Shown here piece after piece: positions 1-5,753 of a stretch of DNA of 12,842 bases. Source of the DNA: Thermoplasmata archaeon (GTDB taxonomy: Archaea; Thermoplasmatota; E2; DHVEG-1). The DNA is taken from the NCBI GenBank assembly GCA_003651045.1, contig QMTJ01000013.1:1-12842 (forward strand). Direction: 5' to 3'. Below the pieces are notes generated by a model, which saw nothing but the letters and a program-made list of their open reading frames with translations, did no database searches and was not told the DNA's origin. The position numbers and the translations under genes are program-made. Numbering within the stretch: position 1 is the first letter of the stretch; the number at the start of each line of letters is the position of its first letter.

Positions 1-647
1 TTATCAGTATCCAAACCATTTTCAACAATTTCGAGATACCATTTTGATTCTATTTTCATCTCTCCAAAATAAGGATCATCATATAGATATGAAGTTTCAC
101 CAATCTCCTTTAATTTAATAAGTGTGACTTTATCGTAATATATAGAGTCACTATATTTGTATTCATAAATTTTATCTTTGTTTTTTTCCAAATCTTCTGG
201 AATTGTATAGTTTTCAAATTTTAGTTCTATTGCTTCTATCCAACCAAAGCCGTCAACGAAGACTTTTTCCGATAATGATACCACTGTATAATTATTATCA
301 AGAAGTAGCACTTTATCGCCTAATGTGAGATTCTTTGGTATCCAATGGCTAGTTGTTTTCCCCTCTTCATCCCCCTCTATAAATGTCCTAGTAGATATAT
401 TTATTTTATCTTCTGAATTATCTTTTAAGTCAGTTTGTATGTAGGTATAATTATCTATTTTCCTATAGCTGTATAGAAATTCCGATTCTTTATCATAGTT
501 CCATGATGGGTATTTATCATTGGTGTAATGGAGTTCATAGTTCCATTTAAGGGTCATTCCATCATAGGGAATTTCAATATCAGCACCCCTAACTGTGTTT
601 GACAATATGAACAAAAGCATCAACCCGATAATAAAATGTCTTCTCAT
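1..647 (-). CDS. Secreted protein of unknown function, sequon-rich (partial)
   Basis: An open frame of 215 codons starts at ATG 647-645 and runs off the left edge without a stop, so the C-terminus is missing. Residues 1-22 form a signal peptide: a short basic start (MRRH), a hydrophobic core (FIIGLMLLFIL) and a likely cleavage near RG-AD. The rest is polar, with many Tyr, Asp, Lys and Trp residues, as in beta-rich extracellular domains. Five N-glycosylation sequons are visible (NYT, NIS, NLT, NYT, NYT), in keeping with an archaeal surface protein. I do not recognise the family and see no catalytic motif. GGAGAGAGG lies directly before the ATG, and a TATA-like ATTTTTAAATG lies about 45 nt upstream, so this gene has a short leader with a Shine-Dalgarno, unlike most genes here. 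It lies on the element side of the tRNA boundary and may be cargo. Confidence 0.8.
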   Translation of the reverse strand, partial: MRRHFIIGLMLLFILSNTVRGADIEIPYDGMTLKWNYELHYTNDKYPSWNYDKESEFLYSYRKIDNYTYIQTDLKDNSEDKINISTRTFIEGDEEGKTTSHWIPKNLTLGDKVLLLDNNYTVVSLSEKVFVDGFGWIEAIELKFENYTIPEDLEKNKDKIYEYKYSDSIYYDKVTLIKLKEIGETSYLYDDPYFGEMKIESKWYLEIVENGLDTD

Positions 648-656
648 CCTCTCTCC
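648..656 (-). promoter_or_regulatory. Shine-Dalgarno of the left-edge secreted gene
   Basis: The minus strand reads GGAGAGAGG and then ATG. The GGAG core is 5 nt from the start codon. Few other starts in the window have a comparable purine-rich site, so it supports 647 as the start and a leadered transcript. Confidence 0.55.
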
Positions 657-660
657 ATTA

Positions 661-1023
661 AGCTTTATATTACTGTAACATTTCATACATTTAAAAATTT
701 ATCCATAGTAATTTGAAATTTTAAATGAACAGTAATTATAATAATAGACTTCCCTACTAAAGATCATCTCTTTTAATCCTATATAGTGTATTTTTCCTAC
801 AAAGTTTTTTTTGCTTATTATATTTCTTCCATATCATTGCCTTTACAATAGGGAGGAATAACTTTGTTGTGCATCCCCGTCATCCCAAAAGATGTAATGG
901 GATGCACAATATATCGTATTTATCCACCTAACTTCGCAGTACCTTTAGAGAGAACATATTTAAGATAATGCTGTCTTTGGGAATTGATATAGGGAATGTT
1001 TCTTTCCTGTTGTATCTTCCCAA
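661..1023. other. Non-coding stretch between divergent element genes
   Basis: About 360 bases between the divergent starts at 647 and 1054 hold no convincing gene. A TATA-like element for the leftward gene lies at 688-698. The middle (720-860) is AT-rich with several T-runs. A strong inverted repeat occupies 865-911 (listed separately). The TATA box of the small rightward gene lies at 1024-1031. A short minus-strand open stretch between about 915 and 1020 lacks a start codon and was not called. Confidence 0.5.
865..911. repeat. Long imperfect hairpin, 13-bp stem
   Basis: TTGTGCATCCC at 867-877 is matched perfectly by GGGATGCACAA at 899-909. The pairing extends outward by one G·U (866/910) and one T-A (865/911). 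Inside, CATC (881-884) pairs with GATG (891-894) around a 6-nt CCAAAA loop, giving a two-tier stem-loop. No T-run follows, so it is not a simple terminator. It sits between the two divergent element genes. It could be a structured RNA, an operator or a replication-origin hairpin; the sequence does not decide. Confidence 0.7.
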
Positions 1024-1031
1024 CTTATAAT
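1024..1031 (+). promoter_or_regulatory. TATA box of the small element gene
   Basis: CTTATAAT is centred about 26 nt before ATG 1054, the spacing expected for a leaderless archaeal transcript. This favours ATG 1054 over the GTG at 1045, which would lie upstream of the likely transcription start. Confidence 0.5.
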
Positions 1032-1053
1032 ATGAACTAGTCTAGTGTCTGAA

Positions 1054-1311
1054 ATGAAAGAAATTAAGAAATTTGAAAGATTAAAACTTGGAAAGCATTA
1101 TAAAGTTGAGAATAGAGAAGATGAAAAAGATAGATTTATCTGTCAAGTAGTAAAAAAGAATACCACTGATTCAATAAAAGGGTTCATTGTTAAGATATTA
1201 AAGGGTTCTAATCTGGAAGAGGGAAATAATATCAAAGTATCTTTTATAGAGTTTAGAAAATACAAATGGTTTGAACTTACTGAAGATGAAGCTGTGATTG
1301 AAATGCTTTAA
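1054..1311 (+). CDS. Small protein of unknown function (85 aa)
   Basis: An 85-residue frame starts at ATG 1054. An in-frame GTG at 1045 would add three residues, but the TATA box at 1024-1031 fits ATG 1054 better. The protein is rich in Lys and Glu and has alternating hydrophobic stretches (FICQVV, GFIVKIL, NIKVSFIEF) that suggest a compact beta-rich fold of the OB or SH3 kind. It has one Cys, no zinc motif, no membrane segment and no signal peptide, so it is probably cytosolic. I do not recognise the family. It lies inside the inferred element, between the hairpin stretch and the convergent integrase, so a DNA-binding or accessory role is possible, but no motif shows it. Coding character is good for its length, and it has its own promoter. 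Confidence 0.6.
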   Translation: MKEIKKFERLKLGKHYKVENREDEKDRFICQVVKKNTTDSIKGFIVKILKGSNLEEGNNIKVSFIEFRKYKWFELTEDEAVIEML

Positions 1312-1601
1312 CTGAGTTTTTGAATCCCTCATTTTATTGCTATATGTAGACTAAAATGGCTTAAAACCATATTTTAGTATGTCAAAACCTATACTTTTCA
1401 TTACTAAAATCTGTTTTACGTCATTTTATACTGTATATGCTAAAAAAATACCTATTTTTTTGCTATATATAGCATAGGTTAAAAACCCAATATTTTGGAT
1501 ATTTCAACCTACCAAATGATTCACTTGTTAGACGATATTTAATAAAAATCATCCATAAAGATTGCTATAAAAATGTGACATATCAATAGTATAAGTATTC
1601 T
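1312..1601. other. AT-rich convergent region with several hairpins
   Basis: This stretch lies between the 3' ends of the small gene and the integrase gene and holds no gene. It contains at least three inverted repeats. One begins ACTAAAATGG and returns as CCATATTTTAGT in 1350-1380, with two extra bases in the right arm. The second is the A-run/T-run hairpin at 1436-1476, listed separately. The third is the short CCAA/TTGG repeat near 1487-1497. Together they would serve as terminators for both genes, though the number of hairpins is more than termination needs. Confidence 0.5.
1436..1476. terminator. Nested hairpin with A7/T7 stem, likely bidirectional terminator
   Basis: AAAAAAATA (1442-1450) pairs perfectly with TATTTTTTT (1453-1461) around a CC turn. 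An alternative outer stem, TATGCTA (1436-1442) with TAGCATA (1470-1476), uses the flanks. The T-run on either strand could end transcription of the small gene on the plus strand and of int on the minus strand. Confidence 0.5.
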
Positions 1602-2477
1602 TTATATCTCTATACTATCCATCACTCTATCATATATCTTTTTCAAATCCTCCTCAGATTGATAGTTATAATGCATAAGGTCGACATCACCTTTCAATGA
1701 ATGCCCCATAAGAATCTTCTTGATAGATGTTGATCCACCTCGTCTATCCCATTCTTGTGAAAAGAATTTACGTAAATCTTTAACTTGAATAGGAGCATCT
1801 TTAAATTTCCTCTCAATCCATTTCTGTGGGAACAATTCTTTTAGTCTACTATGATTAAAATAACCAAGGTACTCTATCAGAACCTCTTTAGTATACTCTG
1901 TAAAAAAGGATATCCTGCTTTTCTTTGTCTTTGTAGATTGCCCATTCTTGGGATTATGATTTATATGAACTATCCTATCTTCCAAATTAATATCCTCTAC
2001 TTTCAGTTGATATAACTCTTCAGCTCTCATACCCGAGTCAGCACCAAGTAAAATCAGAGCTTTAAACCGAGGAAAATGTTCACAATTTTTAAAATATTTT
2101 AGAGTACATACAATGTCATCTTTTGATATATTCTTTGGATAATAATTAGGCTCAGGTGGTAGCTTTATTTCATCAGTCCAAGGTACTTTTAGATATCTTA
2201 AAAACTTCAAAATCTGATACGACTCTTTCCTATAAGAGGACACAGAATAACTATCTTTTATTCTACTAAAATACGCTATAGTATTTGATTTGTTAATAAT
2301 GTTATTTACATTGGTAAGGTATCTTCTGATATATCTATTTACTTCATACAGATGTCTATTTGATATTCCTTTTAACTTAATGATATCTAAATATTCTTGA
2401 ACCTTGTTTTCACCTATATATAGACTCCTTGGCATGGAGGAGGCCTCGGGTTCAAATCCCGACAAGTCCATACCCAT
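1602..2477 (-). CDS. int: Archaeal tyrosine recombinase (integrase) of the SSV/pNOB8 kind
   Basis: The protein catalyses site-specific strand exchange between the element and a tRNA gene. In the 291-residue frame, an N-terminal core-binding helical part (about 25-105) is followed by the catalytic domain (about 110-285). Visible catalytic residues: Arg151 in SGMRAEEL, a lysine-rich beta-hairpin (PKNGQSTKTKKSR, 176-188), Lys233 and Arg236 in KDLRKFF (the KxxR that replaces bacterial HxxR in many archaeal enzymes), His259 in MGHS, and a nucleophile at Tyr270 or Tyr272 in HYNY. Residues 3-18 (DLSGFEPEASSMPR) are the antisense reading of the tRNA-Ala 3' half, so the gene overlaps its own attachment core. 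Start candidates are ATG 2477, ATG 2471 (about 25 nt from a TATA-like CTTAAAAG) and ATG 2435. The catalytic part is uninterrupted, so the enzyme is probably active. Confidence 0.9.
   Translation of the reverse strand: MGMDLSGFEPEASSMPRSLYIGENKVQEYLDIIKLKGISNRHLYEVNRYIRRYLTNVNNIINKSNTIAYFSRIKDSYSVSSYRKESYQILKFLRYLKVPWTDEIKLPPEPNYYPKNISKDDIVCTLKYFKNCEHFPRFKALILLGADSGMRAEELYQLKVEDINLEDRIVHINHNPKNGQSTKTKKSRISFFTEYTKEVLIEYLGYFNHSRLKELFPQKWIERKFKDAPIQVKDLRKFFSQEWDRRGGSTSIKKILMGHSLKGDVDLMHYNYQSEEDLKKIYDRVMDSIEI
2424..2470 (+). other. Attachment core: 3' half of tRNA-Ala(GGC)
   Basis: The plus strand folds as the 3' half of a tRNA. The anticodon stem-loop has arms ACTCC (2424-2428) and GGAGG (2436-2440) around TTGGCAT (2429-2435), with anticodon GGC at 2431-2433. 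A 5-nt variable region is at 2441-2445. The T arm has stem TCGGG/CCCGA and loop TTCAAAT (2446-2462). The acceptor 3' strand CAAGTCC (2463-2469) and discriminator A2470 follow. The T at tRNA position 70 would give the G3·U70 identity pair of tRNA-Ala. CCA is not encoded. The bases before 2424 do not form D-arm or acceptor 5' sequence, and pair 27-43 is already a mismatch (A·G), so tRNA identity ends about here. This is an att site left by integration, not a functional tRNA. Confidence 0.85.
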
Positions 2478-2492
2478 TTATATGAGGAAATT

Positions 2493-2500
2493 CTTTTAAG
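2493..2500 (-). promoter_or_regulatory. Possible TATA box of int, on the chromosome side of the junction
   Basis: The minus strand reads CTTAAAAG, centred about 25 nt before ATG 2471 and 19-20 nt before ATG 2477. No Shine-Dalgarno is present before either start. If it is used, int in its integrated state is driven by a promoter in host DNA beyond the attachment core. Confidence 0.35.
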
Positions 2501-2597
2501 AGAGATTTTTTCTTCGTCTCTCGGATTTAACCGAAATAAAAGATTTTTAGGTGGTTAAAGGATCGGGTTTTAATAAAAAAACCATAAATTTTCTTTG

Positions 2598-2633
2598 ACA
2601 TGTATATTCAATATAAAAATTAGAAATACATGT
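2598..2633. repeat. 8-bp inverted repeat, possible operator
   Basis: ACATGTAT at 2598-2605 and its exact complement ATACATGT at 2626-2633 are separated by 20 nt. Each half also contains the palindrome ACATGT. The spacing is compatible with a dimeric regulator binding on one DNA face. It is about 150 nt upstream of the winged-helix gene. Confidence 0.35.
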
Positions 2634-2780
2634 GGCTTAGAGATGAGGAATATTTTTTCAAGTTTTTATTACAAAAAAATGAGGATTTAATTTTGAAAAA
2701 ATAATAATAAATTTTATATACAAAAATCTTAAATATGGGGTTTTATGTTATTACCTTTACTATAATATTTAATTAAGAGT

Positions 2781-3293
2781 ATGATTAATATGATGCGGAC
2801 TAAAGTTGTTAATGACTCTACTGATTTAATACCGCTATTAAGAGCTTTTGATACTAAAGTGAAAAAAGAAGTTTTTAATGAACTCCTTGTAGATTGGAAG
2901 CCTATGAGTGAGATAATAGAAAAGTATGGGGAGGAGGGTGCTGAGGCACTTGAGTATTTTGATAAAATGAAACTTGTTGAAACTAAATGGACTACACCTG
3001 AGGAGGGAATTAATGGTAAGCCGCAGAAAAAATATCGTTCTTATTATTCTGCTTTTAACATAAACATTAGTTGTCCTGTTAACGAGATTAGTGAAATTTT
3101 CACTGTAGCATCACTTAATGCAAATGAGTTTAAAGAACTTGAGAAAAAGATTTATGATTTTGTTGGTGAAGATGGGAAGTTCAGTAGCATGGTTGCTGAG
3201 AATTTTAATCTTTCGAACCTTGCTTTAAAGGGTCTGGTTAAACGATCTAACAAGTTTTGTTATAAAGGTTTAAAACTTAGTAGGAAAGAATAA
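2781..3293 (+). CDS. Winged-helix transcriptional regulator, archaeal ArsR-like
   Basis: A 170-residue, mostly helical cytosolic protein. Residues 15-95 read as a winged helix-turn-helix: helix 1 (DTKVKKEVFNELLVD), a second and third helix (PMSEIIEKYG and AEALEYFDKMKLVET) and a basic wing (GKPQKKYRSYYS). The C-terminal part (about 101-168) is another small helical domain that may be a dimerisation unit or second HTH. The overall plan matches archaeal regulators grouped with ArsR. The ligand is unknown; no metal-binding cysteine pair is seen (Cys98 and Cys160 only). Start choice is open: ATG 2781, 2790 or 2793. A TATA-like TATAATATTTAA at 2760-2771 fits leaderless starts at 2790/2793, giving MMRTKVV or MRTKVV. 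carS begins 58 nt downstream on the same strand, so cotranscription or shared control is possible. Confidence 0.75.
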   Translation: MINMMRTKVVNDSTDLIPLLRAFDTKVKKEVFNELLVDWKPMSEIIEKYGEEGAEALEYFDKMKLVETKWTTPEEGINGKPQKKYRSYYSAFNINISCPVNEISEIFTVASLNANEFKELEKKIYDFVGEDGKFSSMVAENFNLSNLALKGLVKRSNKFCYKGLKLSRKE

Positions 3294-3311
3294 ATTTCTG
3301 TGTTTTAGGGG

Positions 3312-3328
3312 TTTTTAAAATAAATAAA
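3312..3328 (+). promoter_or_regulatory. TATA-like promoter of carS
   Basis: TTTTTAAAATAAATAAA ends about 24 nt before ATG 3352, as expected for a leaderless transcript. A palindrome GTTTAAAC at 3331-3338 follows it. No Shine-Dalgarno is seen before the start. Confidence 0.4.
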
Positions 3329-3351
3329 CTGTTTAAACTGATTTTGTATTC

Positions 3352-3951
3352 ATGTTCATTGGTTTTATGGGGTTTGAATTAATAGTTGCTCAGGCGTTCT
3401 GGCTTATACTACCAGCGTATATTGCCAATGCTAGTGCTGTCTTAGTCGGTGGTGGTACCCCTATTGATTTTGGAAAAACTTGGAAGGATGGTCGACGTGT
3501 TTTTGGTGATGGTAAAACATGGCGTGGTTTTTTCGTTGGAGCTTATATTGGTATAACTTCTGGTTTTGGTTTGTCTGTAGCTGCTAAATATATCAACATG
3601 AGTGATTTTGCTTTTATAGGGTTAAATGATTTCACTGGTTTCCCATGGATGATTCCTATTGTTTCTTCAATTTGTTTTGGAGCTTTGTTAGGTGACATCA
3701 TTGAAAGTTTTTTTAAAAGACGTATTGGTAAAAACCGTGGTGAGGACTGGATTCCATTTGATCAACTTGATTTTGTATTGGGTATGCTTTTTTTTAGTTT
3801 ACTTATATCGAGTTTATTACAAATATTTGGTTTAACAACCTATAATTGGTTTTTTAAAAGTTTCACTATTTGGCATATCTTGTTTTTATTGTTTGTTACA
3901 CCTTTCTTTCATTTTTTCGCAAATTTTTTACATAAAAAAGTTAAAAACTAG
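3352..3951 (+). CDS. carS: CDP-archaeol synthase (CDP-2,3-bis-geranylgeranyl-glycerol synthase)
   Basis: This integral membrane enzyme joins CTP to 2,3-bis-O-geranylgeranyl-glycerol phosphate, making the activated intermediate for all archaeal phospholipid head groups. It is a strong marker of Archaea. The 199 residues fit the family length. Motifs: NASAVLVGGGTPIDFGKTWKDG (26-47), FGDGKTWRGF (51-60) and the CdsA-like signature GDIIESFFKRR...GEDWIPFDQLDF (114-141), with the Asp, Ser, Lys and Arg residues expected to hold metal and CTP. About five membrane segments are visible (near 5-30, 58-80, 95-117, 140-160 and 172-194), as in the known CarS fold. The start at 3352 is supported by the TATA-like run 24-40 nt upstream. 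It follows the winged-helix gene closely and may be transcribed from its own promoter or jointly. Confidence 0.95.
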   Translation: MFIGFMGFELIVAQAFWLILPAYIANASAVLVGGGTPIDFGKTWKDGRRVFGDGKTWRGFFVGAYIGITSGFGLSVAAKYINMSDFAFIGLNDFTGFPWMIPIVSSICFGALLGDIIESFFKRRIGKNRGEDWIPFDQLDFVLGMLFFSLLISSLLQIFGLTTYNWFFKSFTIWHILFLLFVTPFFHFFANFLHKKVKN

Positions 3952-4041
3952 AGAATCCGATGTTAAATAAAATATTTAAGGAAGAGTTGGTTTTAATTAT
4001 TTTTTTAGACAAAAAAATTGAAGTGAAAGGGAAAAATTAGA

Positions 4042-4353
4042 ATGAGAAATACTCAGAAAATATCTATGAACGAAGAATTACGAAGATGGATTAAGGAAAC
4101 ACAGCATGATATTAAAATACGTAAGGAAAAAAAGAAAAATGAACCTGTTAAGAAACCAGAGGGAAAATGTGAGATATGTGGCGAGAAAAAAGCTGAACAT
4201 GTTTGTTTGAAATGTGGTAGAGCTGTTTGTAAATCATGTTATTTTAAGATTATAGGTATCTGTAAAAAGTGTGTTCCACCTGAGATTGCTAGTAAATGGG
4301 ATGGAAGTAAACCTGATTGGGAGAAAAAACTTGGTGTTGAATGGATAGGTTAG
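4042..4353 (+). CDS. Small zinc-binding protein with four CxxC pairs
   Basis: A 103-residue protein with a basic helical N-terminus (1-42, many Lys/Arg/Glu), a cysteine-rich core (43-77) and a short Trp-containing tail. The eight cysteines are C43/C46, C55/C58, C63/C66 and C74/C77, spaced CX2C-X8-CX2C-X4-CX2C-X7-CX2C. This pattern suits a cross-braced double zinc site of the B-box/HIT/treble-clef type. The basic N-terminus suggests nucleic-acid or ribosome contact, but this is inference. I cannot name the family with certainty; similar small archaeal zinc-finger proteins are usually unannotated. A purine-rich GAAAGGGAAAAA lies 8-20 nt before the ATG and may act as a weak ribosome site. Its stop lies 8 nt from the stop of the convergent acyl-CoA synthetase gene. 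Confidence 0.75.
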   Translation: MRNTQKISMNEELRRWIKETQHDIKIRKEKKKNEPVKKPEGKCEICGEKKAEHVCLKCGRAVCKSCYFKIIGICKKCVPPEIASKWDGSKPDWEKKLGVEWIG

Positions 4354-4361
4354 GTAGTTGT

Positions 4362-5753
4362 TTAGTTTTTCTTCTCTTTTTTTAGTCTTTGTCCTTCTAA
4401 ATATAATGCCAGCATTGACCTTGCAGTTCTCCAACTGGATGGGTAAATTGGTACTCCTGCTGATTTTAGATCCCATACTAGGTCTTCGAATTCTCTTCCA
4501 CCTACCCATGTGGCTAGTATAGGTTTTCTATATGCCTCATGTAGTTTACGTTCACGTATCATTTTTAGTATCGCTCCTGTGAATTCTCTTGGACGTGCGT
4601 ATCCACCGTGTACGCTTGCTACGATTACTCCATCGATGTTTGGATCTTCTAACAGTATCCTGGTGCATGCTTCGTATCTGTAGAATCCTGCATCTGCAAC
4701 GAGATCAACAGGGTTATTTGGTTTAACGAGGTCTGGTAGGATTCTATCGATTTTTTTATAGGTTTCTTTTGACAACTTGGGTATAGTGAGACCGTTTGCT
4801 TCACAGGCATCTGTAAGTAGTATCCCTAGTCCTCCACCATTTGTTATAATACCTATACGGTTACCCTGTGCTGGTGGTTGACCAGCGAGTGCCCTAGCCA
4901 TGTCAAAGAGTTCAACGATGTCTCTACAACGTATACCTCCTGCTTGTTTTATCGCAGCGCTATAGATTTCATCACTACCAGCCATACTACCAGTATGTGA
5001 TGCTGTTGCACGTGCTCCTGCCTTACTTCTACCAGCTTTTACAACTAGGACTGGTTTGTTACATTTTTTAATAGCATTCATAAAAGCCCGTCCATCTTTT
5101 ACACTCTCAATATATAAACCTATAACTTTGGTCTCAGAGTCCTCAGCGAAATATTCAATTAAATCGTCATCATCAATATCGATTTTGTTACCTACACCAA
5201 TTATCTTTGAAACACCTACAAACTCGCTATTAGCAAGATAAATCATTCCTATTCCAAGAGCGCCACTTTGACTGATCAATGCAAGGTTACCCTTCCGTGG
5301 TACTCCATAAACAAAAGAAGCGTCAAGGTTATCTGAAGCATTTTTAAAACCCATTGTGTTTGGTCCAAGTACACGCATACGTACTTTTGAATTTTTAATA
5401 ATCCTTTTTAGTTCATCTTCTAGTTCATGGTTCCCTGCCTCACTGAACCCCGAGGAGATAATTATCACGTTTTTCACTTTTTTCTGTACACATTCACGTA
5501 GAATCTGAGGAACAATAGGTGCTGGGACAGAAATTATAACTAAATCAATCTCATCAGGAACATCACCAATTTTTCTGTAACATTTAAGCCCAAGGATTTC
5601 TTTCTCCCTGAGATTTATAGGGTATATTTTACATTCATAATCTGAAATTAGAAGATTTTTCAACGCAGCATTACCAATCTTCCTTGAATCCCTAGATGCC
5701 CCTACAACCGCTATACTCCTAGGTTTAAAAAATGTTTCAAGCTCGTGTTTCAT
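4362..5753 (-). CDS. acdA: Acyl-CoA/acetyl-CoA synthetase (ADP-forming), alpha subunit
   Basis: The enzyme converts acyl-CoA, phosphate and ADP to acid, CoA and ATP, the main substrate-level ATP step in peptide- and sugar-fermenting archaea. The 463 residues fit a separate alpha subunit. Domain 1 (about 8-125) is the CoA-binding Rossmann fold, starting SIAVVGASRDSRKIGNAALKN. Domain 2 (about 150-290) is succinyl-CoA-ligase-like, with SQSGALG (161-167) and ASHTGSMAGSDEIY (251-264), where His253 is the expected phosphorylated histidine. Domain 3 (about 298-455) includes NGGGLG (305-310) and PNNPVDL (345-351). No ATP-grasp beta subunit is fused or adjacent, so it must be encoded elsewhere. Substrate (acetyl, branched or aryl acyl) cannot be read from sequence. 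TATA-like sequences lie about 55-95 nt upstream of ATG 5753, giving a leader longer than most genes here. Confidence 0.9.
   Translation of the reverse strand: MKHELETFFKPRSIAVVGASRDSRKIGNAALKNLLISDYECKIYPINLREKEILGLKCYRKIGDVPDEIDLVIISVPAPIVPQILRECVQKKVKNVIIISSGFSEAGNHELEDELKRIIKNSKVRMRVLGPNTMGFKNASDNLDASFVYGVPRKGNLALISQSGALGIGMIYLANSEFVGVSKIIGVGNKIDIDDDDLIEYFAEDSETKVIGLYIESVKDGRAFMNAIKKCNKPVLVVKAGRSKAGARATASHTGSMAGSDEIYSAAIKQAGGIRCRDIVELFDMARALAGQPPAQGNRIGIITNGGGLGILLTDACEANGLTIPKLSKETYKKIDRILPDLVKPNNPVDLVADAGFYRYEACTRILLEDPNIDGVIVASVHGGYARPREFTGAILKMIRERKLHEAYRKPILATWVGGREFEDLVWDLKSAGVPIYPSSWRTARSMLALYLEGQRLKKEKKN

Larger units (their letters stand above)
1..2470. mobile_element. Right end of an integrated element at tRNA-Ala(GGC)
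   Basis: The stretch is bounded on the right by the 3' half of a tRNA-Ala gene that lacks its 5' half, with a tyrosine recombinase gene lying directly inside that boundary. When archaeal elements integrate into a tRNA gene, the host tRNA is restored at one end and a copy of its 3' part is left at the other. The tRNA remnant reads on the plus strand, so the element must lie to its left and chromosome to its right. No second copy of the tRNA core is seen between 1 and 2423, so the left end is outside the window. Contents: a secreted protein, a small unknown protein and the integrase. No replication, capsid or conjugation gene is visible here, so virus, plasmid or integrative element cannot be told apart. 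Confidence 0.72.
2471..2780. other. Junction flank and upstream region of the regulator gene
   Basis: About 300 bases hold no gene. The left part should be the original downstream flank of the host tRNA-Ala: T6 at 2506-2511 would be its terminator. A CGG/CCG hairpin lies at 2522-2533. A GGTTTT/AAAACC hairpin lies near 2566-2583. An 8-bp inverted repeat, ACATGTAT (2598-2605) and ATACATGT (2626-2633), is spaced by 20 nt. A-rich and T-rich runs and TATA-like sequences (about 2712-2720 and 2760-2771) precede the regulator gene. On the minus strand, CTTAAAAG (2500-2493) is a possible TATA box for int. Confidence 0.5.

Noticed and set aside
915..1023. Minus-strand open stretch ending in LSKGTAKLGG
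   Set aside because: It is under 40 codons, has no start codon after the preceding stop, and reads equally well by chance in AT-rich DNA; a gene remnant is possible but unsupported.
2401..2470. A complete tRNA gene
   Set aside because: Only the 3' half folds. The bases before 2424 do not contain an acceptor 5' strand matching CAAGTCC or a D arm.
1602..2477. Integrase inactivated because the usual HxxR is missing
   Set aside because: KxxR is the normal form in SSV-like archaeal enzymes, and the Arg, Lys, His and Tyr residues are all present.
4234..4509. Minus-strand open frame across the zinc-protein and synthetase 3' ends
   Set aside because: It overlaps two convincing genes in other frames and shows no domain or promoter.
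5056..5241. Plus-strand open frame inside the synthetase gene
   Set aside because: It is the antisense shadow of a conserved coding region, with low-complexity Ser/Ile content.
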